Assembly (NCBI GenBank): GCA_041672395.1
Contig: JBAYZS010000059.1
Span: forward strand, 1 to 13,766
DNA from: UBA5287 sp041672395
GTDB taxonomy: Bacteria; Bacteroidota; Bacteroidia; Bacteroidales; Dysgonomonadaceae
Direction: 5' to 3'
DNA: 13,766 nt
Positions 1-6,174 of this stretch are shown here, piece by piece. The position numbers were made by a program, and so were the translations under genes. Each line of letters starts with the position of its first letter. The stretch's first letter is position 1. The notes under the pieces were generated by a model, which saw only the letters and a list, made by a program, of their open reading frames with translations, did no database searches and was not told the DNA's origin.

Positions 1-141
1 CTCACAATGGCCGAAAACGGTCTCCTTGCCAAACCCACTCATCAACATATCATCCGCTTTGCGCCTCCGCTGGTAATTACCGAAGCAGAGTTGCATGAAG
101 CGATAGATATCATCAAAAAGTCCATTAAAACATTAGAATAA
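1..141 (+). CDS. rocD: Ornithine aminotransferase, C-terminal fragment
   Basis: Only the last 46 codons lie in the window. The frame is open from base 1 and ends in TAA. The visible piece contains GLLAKPTHQHIIRFAPPLVI followed by a helix (EAELHEAIDIIKKSIKTLE). This closely resembles the C-terminal end of ornithine--oxo-acid aminotransferase, a PLP-dependent class III aminotransferase that converts ornithine and 2-oxoglutarate to glutamate semialdehyde and glutamate. The PLP lysine is not in the window. The next gene, a citrulline/arginine-type hydrolase that can yield ornithine, starts 4 nt after the stop. That supports both the assignment and a shared operon. The identification rests on a short tail, so other class III aminotransferases remain possible. 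Confidence 0.8.
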   Translation, partial: LTMAENGLLAKPTHQHIIRFAPPLVITEAELHEAIDIIKKSIKTLE

Positions 142-145
142 CAAT

Positions 146-1048
146 ATGCAAACAACCTCTAAAGTATTGATGGTACGACCGTTTATATTTGCCTATAACG
201 ACCAGACGGCGGGGAACAACCACTTCCAGCAGGAGTCCGACGACCCCGATATCGCGACAAAAGCAGCAGCAGAATTTGATGCGTTAGCCGATATCCTTCT
301 TCGCAATGATGTCGATGTAATAGTGGTGCAAGACACTCCCGAACCGTGGACACCAGACTCCATCTTCCCCAACAACTGGTTCTCGTCGCACCTCACCGGT
401 CAGTTAGTGCTCTACCCAATGTTCGCGCCCAACCGCCGCACAGAACGTAAATCCGAAGTATTGCGAGTACTCCGTCGCGAGATGGGACACACAAAAATAG
501 TCGACCTCACACACTGGGAAGCTGAACAAGAGTTCCTCGAGGGCACGGGTAGCATGGTATTTGACAGAGATAAGAACACCGCCTATTGCTGTCGTTCGCC
601 TCGCACATCCGAAAAAGTAGTCCATGATTTCTGTGCAAAGATGAATTTCGATGCAGTGATGTTCGACGGAGTCGACCTAAACAACAACCCATTGTATCAC
701 ACCAACATCATGATGTCCATCGGCATGCAGGTAGCCATCATATGTCTCCAGGCCATAAAAGATGAGGTGCAACGACAAAAAGTGGTGGCGCGGCTACAAG
801 CATCAGGTAAAGTGATTGTCGATATATCCCCGGACCAGATGAATCAGTTTGCCGGTAACATGCTGGAACTAAAAAATCGCAACGGCAACCCGTTAATGGT
901 CATGTCGTCAACAGCCCGGAAATCACTAACGTTCCAACAAGAAAACATCATCGGTACATACACCCGCATCCTCTCATCCGACCTGTCCACAATCGAGCAA
1001 GTCGGGGGCGGTTCAGCCCGTTGTATGATCGCAGAGATATTTGCTTAA
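146..1048 (+). CDS. ctlX: CtlX-type citrulline hydrolase (amidinotransferase/DDAH fold)
   Basis: A 300-residue protein of the pentein (amidinotransferase/dimethylarginine dimethylaminohydrolase) superfamily. Visible motifs are the N-terminal MVRPFIFAYNDQTAGNN block, DSIFPNNW (residues 71-78), EGTGSMVFDR (132-141), a probable catalytic His185 in YHTN, and the nucleophile Cys293 in the C-terminal GGGSARCMIAEIF. This pattern is that of the CtlX family, described as a citrulline-utilising hydrolase that gives ornithine. The preceding gene is ornithine aminotransferase, 4 nt upstream, so the pair could convert citrulline through ornithine to glutamate semialdehyde. No signal peptide is visible, so the enzyme is probably cytoplasmic. 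The ATG follows the rocD stop in an A-rich stretch without a strong Shine-Dalgarno. The substrate is inferred from family and neighbour; arginine or a methylated arginine is not excluded. Confidence 0.86.
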   Translation: MQTTSKVLMVRPFIFAYNDQTAGNNHFQQESDDPDIATKAAAEFDALADILLRNDVDVIVVQDTPEPWTPDSIFPNNWFSSHLTGQLVLYPMFAPNRRTERKSEVLRVLRREMGHTKIVDLTHWEAEQEFLEGTGSMVFDRDKNTAYCCRSPRTSEKVVHDFCAKMNFDAVMFDGVDLNNNPLYHTNIMMSIGMQVAIICLQAIKDEVQRQKVVARLQASGKVIVDISPDQMNQFAGNMLELKNRNGNPLMVMSSTARKSLTFQQENIIGTYTRILSSDLSTIEQVGGGSARCMIAEIFA

Positions 1049-1095
1049 ATTGCAACATAGATAGAGTTTTTATTAACCCATTAATTTTAATTATT

Positions 1096-1518
1096 ATGTC
1101 AATAGGAAAAGAATTAAAAGACTTTCTGATGCGCGGAAATGTTGTCGACATGGCAGTAGGTATTGTTATCGGCGGAGCTTTCGGCAAAGTCGTAACCTCA
1201 TTTGTTAACGATATCCTCATGCCCCCCATCTCGTTGCTTTTGGGAAGCGTCAACTTCTCAGATCTCAAGTTTGTGTTCCGCGAAGCCGTGATGAACGGCG
1301 CTGACGTAGCCAAACCTGCCATCACCTGGAACTATGGAATGTTCTTTCAGACATTGATCGACTTCCTGATTGTAGGCACCGCTATTTTCTTTGCAATCAA
1401 GGCGATGAACAAGCTATCCAAGAAGAAAGAAGAAGCACCAGTACCTCCACCTGAACCAACAAACGAAGAGAAACTTCTTACTGAGATTCGGGATGCGCTT
1501 AAGAATCAAAACAAGTAA
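1096..1518 (+). CDS. mscL: Large-conductance mechanosensitive channel MscL
   Basis: A 140-residue protein of the usual MscL length. It opens with an amphipathic helix (KELKDFLMRGNVVDMAVG) that runs into pore helix TM1 (about residues 15-43). A periplasmic loop (about 50-78) and TM2 (about 80-104) follow. The tail is a charged lysine-rich linker with PVPPPEP and a cytoplasmic helix (EEKLLTEIRDALKNQ). MscL forms a homopentameric pore in the inner membrane that opens under tension and relieves hypo-osmotic stress. The ATG at 1096 is chosen over an in-frame upstream ATG at 1024, because the upstream one would overlap the ctlX end and add 24 residues with no place in MscL. It lies 47 nt after ctlX with no promoter I can recognise, so it may be co-transcribed. 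A terminator follows directly. Confidence 0.97.
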   Translation: MSIGKELKDFLMRGNVVDMAVGIVIGGAFGKVVTSFVNDILMPPISLLLGSVNFSDLKFVFREAVMNGADVAKPAITWNYGMFFQTLIDFLIVGTAIFFAIKAMNKLSKKKEEAPVPPPEPTNEEKLLTEIRDALKNQNK

Positions 1519-1537
1519 GCTTCATGAAACACTACAG

Positions 1538-1569
1538 AAAAGACCTTATAATAACTAGGTCTTTTTTTT
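1538..1569 (+). terminator. Intrinsic terminator after mscL
   Basis: A perfect 9-bp stem (AAAAGACCT at 1538-1546 paired with AGGTCTTTT at 1557-1565) closes a 10-nt loop and runs into eight consecutive T (1562-1569). It starts 19 nt after the mscL stop and closes the rocD-ctlX-mscL group. Confidence 0.9.
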
Positions 1570-1661
1570 GTAACCAAGAAAGGCGAACTAGCACACAAAG
1601 ATTTGGTAGATTGTCGCACAAAGATTCACGACTAAAAATAATCACCTATTTTTGTAACCAA
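1565..1661 (+). repeat. Two nested pairs of short direct repeats between mscL and the sigma-factor operon
   Basis: The 13-mer TTTTTGTAACCAA occurs at 1565-1577 and again at 1649-1661. The first copy is the T-run of the terminator; the second contains the TTTTTG of a candidate -7 promoter element. Between them a second pair, CACAAAGATT, lies at 1594-1603 and 1617-1626. The pairs could be operator-like sites for the downstream operon or the remains of a small duplication. No coding content is convincing here. Confidence 0.5.
1647..1654 (+). promoter_or_regulatory. Candidate -7 element for the sigma-factor operon
   Basis: TATTTTTG matches the Bacteroidota -7 consensus TAnnTTTG and lies about 70 nt before the first gene of the operon. 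I see no good TTTG at the expected -33 distance. This is a weaker promoter candidate than those of ppk2 and legB, or one that relies on a regulator. Confidence 0.45.
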
Positions 1662-1724
1662 ACACCAGGAGAATGGGTCCAACTTACGAAAACAATTAAA
1701 ACAACCCATTAAATAAAAACAATT

Positions 1725-2135
1725 ATGGAATTTAGTGAAACAATCGTAGCTGTCATAGCCATCATCTGTGTCTTTGCCGTACCATTTGCAGCAGTCGCAA
1801 TTCTAGGAGTCAAGGCAATGAACGACCGTAACAAGGAGCGCATGGGCCTTATCAATCAAGGTATCATACCTCCTGAAAATCCAAAAAGTCAAAGAACGCC
1901 TAACCGACTAGTATCCCTTCGCAACGGAATTCTCCTGGTTGCTTTGGGAATTGGACTCGTAGTCGGTTTTATTTGTGCAGAGTATCTCACAATCGGTCAA
2001 AACAACCAATTCTGGATTATTGCTGCATCAATTGTACTGTTTCTCGGAATCGGTTTCCTCATCTACTACTCTATTTCAAAGGGTCAGATCAAGGATACAG
2101 ACGACGAAAACAATAACATCCAAATAACGGAATAA
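1725..2135 (+). CDS. Three-helix membrane protein, DUF6249-like
   Basis: A 136-residue protein of unknown function. Three hydrophobic segments are clear: about residues 6-28, 68-88 and 96-116. The first loop is charged, with NDRNKERMGLINQGIIPP (about 33-50), and the C-terminal tail is acidic (DTDDENNNIQ). I recall similar small membrane proteins (DUF6249) directly upstream of ECF-type sigma factors in Bacteroidota, but I cannot confirm the family without a search. The sigma-factor gene begins 8 nt after its stop, so the genes are almost certainly co-transcribed. The first loop should face the side opposite the N-terminus, which makes it a candidate sensor or regulatory partner. That role is inference from context. 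The ATG follows an A/T-rich leader without a clear Shine-Dalgarno. Confidence 0.75.
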   Translation: MEFSETIVAVIAIICVFAVPFAAVAILGVKAMNDRNKERMGLINQGIIPPENPKSQRTPNRLVSLRNGILLVALGIGLVVGFICAEYLTIGQNNQFWIIAASIVLFLGIGFLIYYSISKGQIKDTDDENNNIQITE

Positions 2136-2143
2136 CCGCTTCA

Positions 2144-2758
2144 ATGAACGAGCAAATCCGTGTAAAACAGGTTCTTTCGGGCAACACTTCTGCATTCGTT
2201 TATTTCGTCGACACCTATCAGGACATGGCTTACACCATAGCATACAGGATCATCGGCAATAAACAGGATGCAGAAGATGTCGTGCAGGAAAGTTATCTGA
2301 AAGCCTTTCGCAACCTGGCCTCCTTCCGCAGCGATAGTAAGTTCTCCACATGGCTCTACCGGATCGTCTATAATACTGCTGTCACCCAAGCAAAAGCACA
2401 AATGTGGCAAACTGCGAGGGAAACCAATATTGATGACGCTTTCTATCTTACTGACGAGCAGTCGGCACGCATTGCCAACGATAAAGAAACCAAAGAGATC
2501 GTGTCGCTTATCATGGATCAGTTGCCCAAAGGCGACGCCCTTCTTCTCACGTTATACTATATGGACGACCATTCCGTGAAGGAGATCGCGACGATCACAG
2601 GTCTCAACGAGTCCAACGTCAAAGTAAAGCTATTCCGCGCCAGAAAACTATTCAAAGAGCTGTTAATGAATGAGATTAATAGCATCAGCGATACAAGTAT
2701 TACAGAAAGTGAAAAGTTCTACAGATATCTTATCGTGAACGAGAACAGTATTATCTAA
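2144..2758 (+). CDS. ECF-type RNA polymerase sigma factor
   Basis: A 204-residue sigma-70-family protein with the two-domain ECF layout. Region 2 (about residues 18-85) includes TYQDMAYTIAYRIIGNKQDAEDVVQES and the -10-binding FSTWLYRIVYNTAV. Region 4 (about 118-174) has the helix-turn-helix HSVKEIATITGLNESNVKVKLFRARK. A tail of about 30 residues (175-204, ending YLIVNENSII) follows region 4. It is longer than in a minimal ECF factor and could contact a partner. The gene sits between two genes for small membrane proteins, the usual setting for a sigma factor held at the membrane by an anti-sigma factor. The inducing signal and target promoters are not visible. An rpoE-like name would only reflect family membership. 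Confidence 0.93.
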   Translation: MNEQIRVKQVLSGNTSAFVYFVDTYQDMAYTIAYRIIGNKQDAEDVVQESYLKAFRNLASFRSDSKFSTWLYRIVYNTAVTQAKAQMWQTARETNIDDAFYLTDEQSARIANDKETKEIVSLIMDQLPKGDALLLTLYYMDDHSVKEIATITGLNESNVKVKLFRARKLFKELLMNEINSISDTSITESEKFYRYLIVNENSII

Positions 2759-2781
2759 AAGATCAAACAAACGATACAATA

Positions 2782-3189
2782 ATGAAAGAAGAAAACAACA
2801 TACAAAACGACGACGAGCAAATGCGTCAGTTGATCAGGCCAACCCGGCTGAAAGTCCCCAAAAACCTCAACTACCGCATCATGCAACAAATAGAAACCGA
2901 AAAGGTATTCTCCGCCAAACCTGTAGTAAAAAAGAATAAACTGGAAAATACAGTCAAGGATCTTGCTGCTACTACCCTCATCATGAACGTAATGATAGCC
3001 CTGTTGACAATTACTGCATATATCATGTACGGAAAAGACTACCTGCTCTCCTCACCATTCCTGAGCACCATACTCATAATCATACTAGTATTCACCCTCT
3101 TTTGGCTGTTCTCACGTCTGGATGCACGGTTGCAGAAAAAGCAGATAAACAAAGCTAGTCGGCAAAATCATGTGAAACCCCAAGGTTAA
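2782..3189 (+). CDS. Putative membrane anti-sigma factor
   Basis: A 135-residue protein 23 nt downstream of the ECF sigma gene. It has a charged N-terminal cytosolic part (1-60) containing RPTRLKVPKNLNYRIMQQIE, then two hydrophobic segments (about 61-83 and 91-112). It ends in a basic tail (ARLQKKQINKASRQNH). The cytosolic N-terminus plus membrane anchor, and the position directly after a sigma factor, fit an anti-sigma factor. I see no zinc-binding HxxxCxxC motif, so it is not a classic ZAS protein, and the short N-terminal region is small for one. The role is inference from context. An alternative is an accessory membrane protein of the same stress operon. Confidence 0.65.
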   Translation: MKEENNIQNDDEQMRQLIRPTRLKVPKNLNYRIMQQIETEKVFSAKPVVKKNKLENTVKDLAATTLIMNVMIALLTITAYIMYGKDYLLSSPFLSTILIIILVFTLFWLFSRLDARLQKKQINKASRQNHVKPQG

Positions 3190-3190
3190 A

Positions 3191-3285
3191 TAATCAGAGG
3201 TAATCTCAAGATAATCACGGATAATAAATCGTAATCAGGAGTAATCTTGATAATCCAAAGACAATCCTAAGATAACCAAGGAATC
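3191..3285. repeat. Degenerate TAATC array with 10-bp spacing
   Basis: The gap between the anti-sigma-like gene and the 3' end of ppk2 is filled by TAATC-like pentamers. They start at 3191, 3201, 3212, 3222 (TAATA), 3232, 3242, 3251, 3262 (CAATC), 3273 (TAACC) and 3281 (GAATC). The mean spacing is 10.0 bp, close to one DNA turn. The five bases between cores vary. The gap separates two convergent genes and contains no clear stem with a T-run. There is no reading frame or RNA structure that I can support. Confidence 0.75.
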
Positions 3286-3286
3286 T

Positions 3287-4168
3287 TCAATCCTCGTTTA
3301 ACAATCTCGCTCTTGCCGCCGCCAGCATCTCATCCGATTCCGGTTGTGGATATTTCATGTCCAGCTTCTTGAAGTGTTCAATAATAATATCCCCTACAGC
3401 CACCCGCGCAAACGGTTTATGGTCCGCAGGAATCACATACCATGGCGCATGATTCGTCGACGTCCGTTCGAGCATCTCTTCGTAAGCCATCTGATATTCT
3501 TTCCACTGTTTGCGTGCATCCAAGTCCGCAGAGCTGAATTTCCAGTGTTTATCCTGTTCATCCAACCTCGCCAGCAGTCGTTCCTTCTGTTCTCCTTTAG
3601 ATAAATGCAGGAAGAACTTGATGATCACCATTCCGTTGTCAAACAGATGTTTTTCAAAAGCGTTGATCGAATTATATCTGCGGTCCCAAAAATTCTGGTC
3701 GATCATGTCGACACTCTGATAACCAGGTATTCTTTCATTCAATATAAACTGAGGGTTAACTTTCGTCGCGAGCACATTCTCATAATGGGACCGGTTAAAG
3801 ATCTCAATCATGCCTCGTTGCGGAAGACCCAGATAGTGTCTCCACAAATAATCATGTTCCAACTCATTCTTTGTGGGGGTTTTGAAGCTGTGTACCCTAC
3901 AGCCTTGCGGGTTGATGCCCGACATCACATGTCGAATCACACCGTCCTTACCTGCCGCATCGGGCGCTTGGAGAATAATCAACATTGAATGGCGGTCGTC
4001 CGCGTAAAACAGTTCCTGGTACACCTGTAAATCATCAATGTTCTTCTCAATCTCTTTAATGGCATCCTTCTTGTCCAGTCCGCCGTCTTCGTGGGTCGAA
4101 TAGTCGTTCAATTCTACGTTAGACCCTTCTTTTACTTTGAGTTTACTGTAATCAAATTTCATAGTCAT
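3287..4168 (-). CDS. ppk2: PPK2-family polyphosphate:nucleotide phosphotransferase
   Basis: A 293-residue protein of the PPK2 family, which moves phosphate between polyphosphate and nucleotides or nucleosides in the cytoplasm. Visible are a Walker A-like loop QAPDAAGKDG (residues 67-76), a Walker B-like segment EIFNRSHYENVL (122-133), and the lid region with NFWDRRYNSINAFEKHL. PPK2 enzymes can make NTP from NDP or phosphorylate NMP at the expense of polyP; which substrate applies cannot be read here. The ATG at 4168 is preferred. A second ATG at 4162 (MKFDYSKLK) is equally plausible, and a longer frame beginning with TTG at 4183 is unlikely. A consensus promoter 30 nt upstream shows that it is transcribed on its own, separate from the protease gene behind it. 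Confidence 0.92.
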   Translation of the reverse strand: MTMKFDYSKLKVKEGSNVELNDYSTHEDGGLDKKDAIKEIEKNIDDLQVYQELFYADDRHSMLIILQAPDAAGKDGVIRHVMSGINPQGCRVHSFKTPTKNELEHDYLWRHYLGLPQRGMIEIFNRSHYENVLATKVNPQFILNERIPGYQSVDMIDQNFWDRRYNSINAFEKHLFDNGMVIIKFFLHLSKGEQKERLLARLDEQDKHWKFSSADLDARKQWKEYQMAYEEMLERTSTNHAPWYVIPADHKPFARVAVGDIIIEHFKKLDMKYPQPESDEMLAAARARLLNED

Positions 4169-4197
4169 CAATTTTAAGTTCAAATTAAAGCAACCAA

Positions 4198-4228
4198 CAA
4201 ATATAGAGAATTAATTTGTATCTACAAA
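4198..4228 (-). promoter_or_regulatory. Consensus Bacteroidota promoter for ppk2
   Basis: On the minus strand the sequence reads TTTG (4228-4225), exactly 19 nt, then TATATTTG (4205-4198). This matches TTTG-N19-TAnnTTTG fully. Transcription would begin near 4190-4194, giving a leader of roughly 25 nt before the ATG at 4168. Confidence 0.85.
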
Positions 4229-4255
4229 ATATTATTACGTTAATGAATGTTATAT

Positions 4256-4490
4256 TATCAGGTACGGGGTGAGTTAGGGCGTTGGGGAGTCATGGGGTTA
4301 GATATGTGGAATATCGGGTGGAGGATTGAACGAGGGATGAGTACGTGTGGGGTGTTGCGTATGTGGGTATAGTGTGCGCGATGCGGGTAGCGGGTGGCGG
4401 GATGAGTGCGCGGTGGATGAGGAATGAGAGCAGGGTGAATGCGGGGTAGTTAGGTGAGTGTGGAATGAGTGTGAGTTGAGAGCGGGGCAT
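4256..4490. repeat. G-rich, C-poor low-complexity spacer tract
   Basis: Most of the spacer between the protease stop and the ppk2 promoter is built of degenerate G-rich words (GGGTGAGTG, GGATGAG, GCGGGT, TGGAATGAG). By hand count, positions 4261-4490 hold about 113 G and only 18 C. G-runs recur often about 10 bp apart (for example 4284, 4294; 4433, 4443, 4453, 4462) but without a strict period. The minus-strand RNA read from the protease gene would be C-rich and G-poor, as in Rho-utilisation regions. No gene is supported in it: frames across it give only low-complexity peptides. Confidence 0.7.
4266..4297 (+). other. Putative G-quadruplex motif
   Basis: Four G-tracts (GGGG at 4266, GGG at 4277, GGGG at 4284, GGGG at 4294) are separated by loops of 7, 4 and 6 nt. 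This satisfies the usual G3+N1-7 rule. The motif is on the plus strand, about 38 bp behind the -33 element of the ppk2 promoter. Folding in the cell is inference. Confidence 0.55.
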
Positions 4491-4528
4491 GCAGCAGCAA
4501 TTGTCGCTGCGCACCCCGCACCACTATG

Positions 4529-6154
4529 TTAATTTTTGACACCTTGCAGTAGTCGCTCGTACCGGTTGCGATCGTTAATGATCTCCATGCCGGCTTTAAA
4601 GATATCCAGTTCATCGTTGATGACCCGAAAATAGGCAGAAGAATCATACAAATCACGTGCAATCAGAGCTTTTAGCTGCGGATGCAGATATTCCTTTGCC
4701 GACTGATACTGCTGTTCGTCCCATTTGATAGAATCGTTTGCCGCAAAGACCCTTACCAATTCTTCCACCCGGGGCGATATAGTATAGCCCTTTCTAAACA
4801 CCTCCACTGTAGGATATTTCGCAAGCAGTTCAGCACGATGATTATCCACCTCGTGAATCGTCACCCTGTTAATCACCCCTTTATACAACAACTCTTGAGG
4901 GAGTTGCAGCACACGAGTAGAGTCGTACGGCACAATACGAGTAGTATCCAGCGGCACAAAATAGTCCGGCATGATTCCCCCTCCGCCATAAACCTTACGT
5001 CCGTTCACAAGGGTAGTATATTTCAATGAGTCCGGGAAATGGATGCTGTCCACATTCAACATCTCTCCCTTGTTATAACGATCAATCAAATCCTGGTTGT
5101 ACGATTCCGCATCCCCAACAACATAAGGCTTCTGGATACTCCGGCCCGTAGGCGTGTAATAACGAGCCACCGTCAACCGAATCATGGTACCGTCAGGCAG
5201 CGGTATCTGTCGCTGTACCAACCCCTTGCCAAAGGTGCGTCGACCCACGATTACTCCCCGATCCCAGTCCTGCAGAGCACCAGCCACAATCTCGCTAGCC
5301 GAGGCTGATCCCTCATCCACTAGTACAACCACATTACCATTCTCCAGTCCACCTTTACCAGTAGCCTCCATCGAATAGCGTGGCTGATGTAGACCCTCAG
5401 TATAAACCATCATCTGGTCGCGTTTCAAAAACTCGTCCACAATCTCCGTAGCAATCTGCAAGATTCCGCCGCCGTTACCCGTCAAATCAAAAATCAAGTC
5501 CTTCATACCCAGCTTTTGCAGTTTGTCCCTTGCAGCCGCAAATTCCTCATAAGAAGTAGCCCCGAAACGACTCAGTCGAATATATCCAGTATTCTCATCA
5601 ACCATATAAGCCGCATCTATACTGTAGATGGGGATCTTGTCGCGCACGATATTAAATTCCAGCATACCCGGCACGCCCCGTCGTATAGCCTTCACACTCA
5701 CCGTCGTTCCTTTAGGACCCCGCAATCGTTTTATAACATCTGTATTGATCATCTTCACACCCGCAATCAGCGTGTCATTCACATAGATAAACTTATCACC
5801 AGCGCGAATGCCCACTTTCTCCGATGGTCCGCCCGAAATAACCTCCATCACATACAGCGTGTCCGTCGTCATGTTAAAGGCGATACCTATTCCGTCGAAG
5901 TTACCCTCCAGCGGTTCGTTCATCGCGCGCACCTCCTCAGCATTCATATAAACAGAATGCGGATCCAATTCTTTCAACATGGAACGTATAGCAGCCTCCG
6001 CCAGTTTGTCGGTGTCCGTACTGTCCACATACAAATTATCAATCAGTTGCAATGTCTGTTCCAGTTTCATTCCCCCTTCACTCAAACGAATCTGGGCAAA
6101 AGCGGCAGGCGCGAGGAGCAGTGCTCCGAGTATAATACTTATTATTCTTCTCAT
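4529..6154 (-). CDS. Secreted S41 (C-terminal processing) protease
   Basis: A 541-residue protein with a signal peptide (MRRIISIILGALLLAPAAFA, cleavage probably before Gln21), so it acts in the periplasm or outer envelope. A PDZ domain spans about residues 86-160 and the S41 catalytic domain about 180-345. The expected Ser-Lys pair is present: Ser285 in GSASASE and Lys310 in TFGKG, with Gln314 four residues on. Family members cleave exposed C-termini of envelope proteins. A C-terminal extension (about 345-541) ends in a helical LLQGVKN. The ATG at 6154 is chosen because it starts the signal peptide cleanly; an in-frame TTG at 6175 would add seven residues. I see no promoter in the 205-bp gap to coaD, so read-through from coaD is plausible. 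Confidence 0.94.
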   Translation of the reverse strand: MRRIISIILGALLLAPAAFAQIRLSEGGMKLEQTLQLIDNLYVDSTDTDKLAEAAIRSMLKELDPHSVYMNAEEVRAMNEPLEGNFDGIGIAFNMTTDTLYVMEVISGGPSEKVGIRAGDKFIYVNDTLIAGVKMINTDVIKRLRGPKGTTVSVKAIRRGVPGMLEFNIVRDKIPIYSIDAAYMVDENTGYIRLSRFGATSYEEFAAARDKLQKLGMKDLIFDLTGNGGGILQIATEIVDEFLKRDQMMVYTEGLHQPRYSMEATGKGGLENGNVVVLVDEGSASASEIVAGALQDWDRGVIVGRRTFGKGLVQRQIPLPDGTMIRLTVARYYTPTGRSIQKPYVVGDAESYNQDLIDRYNKGEMLNVDSIHFPDSLKYTTLVNGRKVYGGGGIMPDYFVPLDTTRIVPYDSTRVLQLPQELLYKGVINRVTIHEVDNHRAELLAKYPTVEVFRKGYTISPRVEELVRVFAANDSIKWDEQQYQSAKEYLHPQLKALIARDLYDSSAYFRVINDELDIFKAGMEIINDRNRYERLLQGVKN

Positions 6155-6174
6155 TCTTTTTAATGTTAATTGCA

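Noticed and set aside
1524..1712. Open frame of 62 codons after mscL
   Set aside because: It runs through the intrinsic terminator, the direct repeats and a candidate promoter, and its peptide has no domain or plausible start context.
3206..3250. Stem-loop terminator TCAAGAT/ATCTTGA between the convergent genes
   Set aside because: The 7-bp arms enclose a loop of about 31 nt and no T-run follows; the arms are by-products of the TAATC array.
4290..4514. A 74-codon minus-strand frame across the G-rich tract
   Set aside because: The peptide is low-complexity (Thr/Pro/Ser/His) and simply reads the repeat words; no family and no start context.
5516..6163. A 215-codon plus-strand frame inside the S41 protease gene
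   Set aside because: It is fully antisense to the well-supported protease with signal peptide, PDZ and Ser-Lys site; the His/Arg-rich peptide is typical of a shadow frame.
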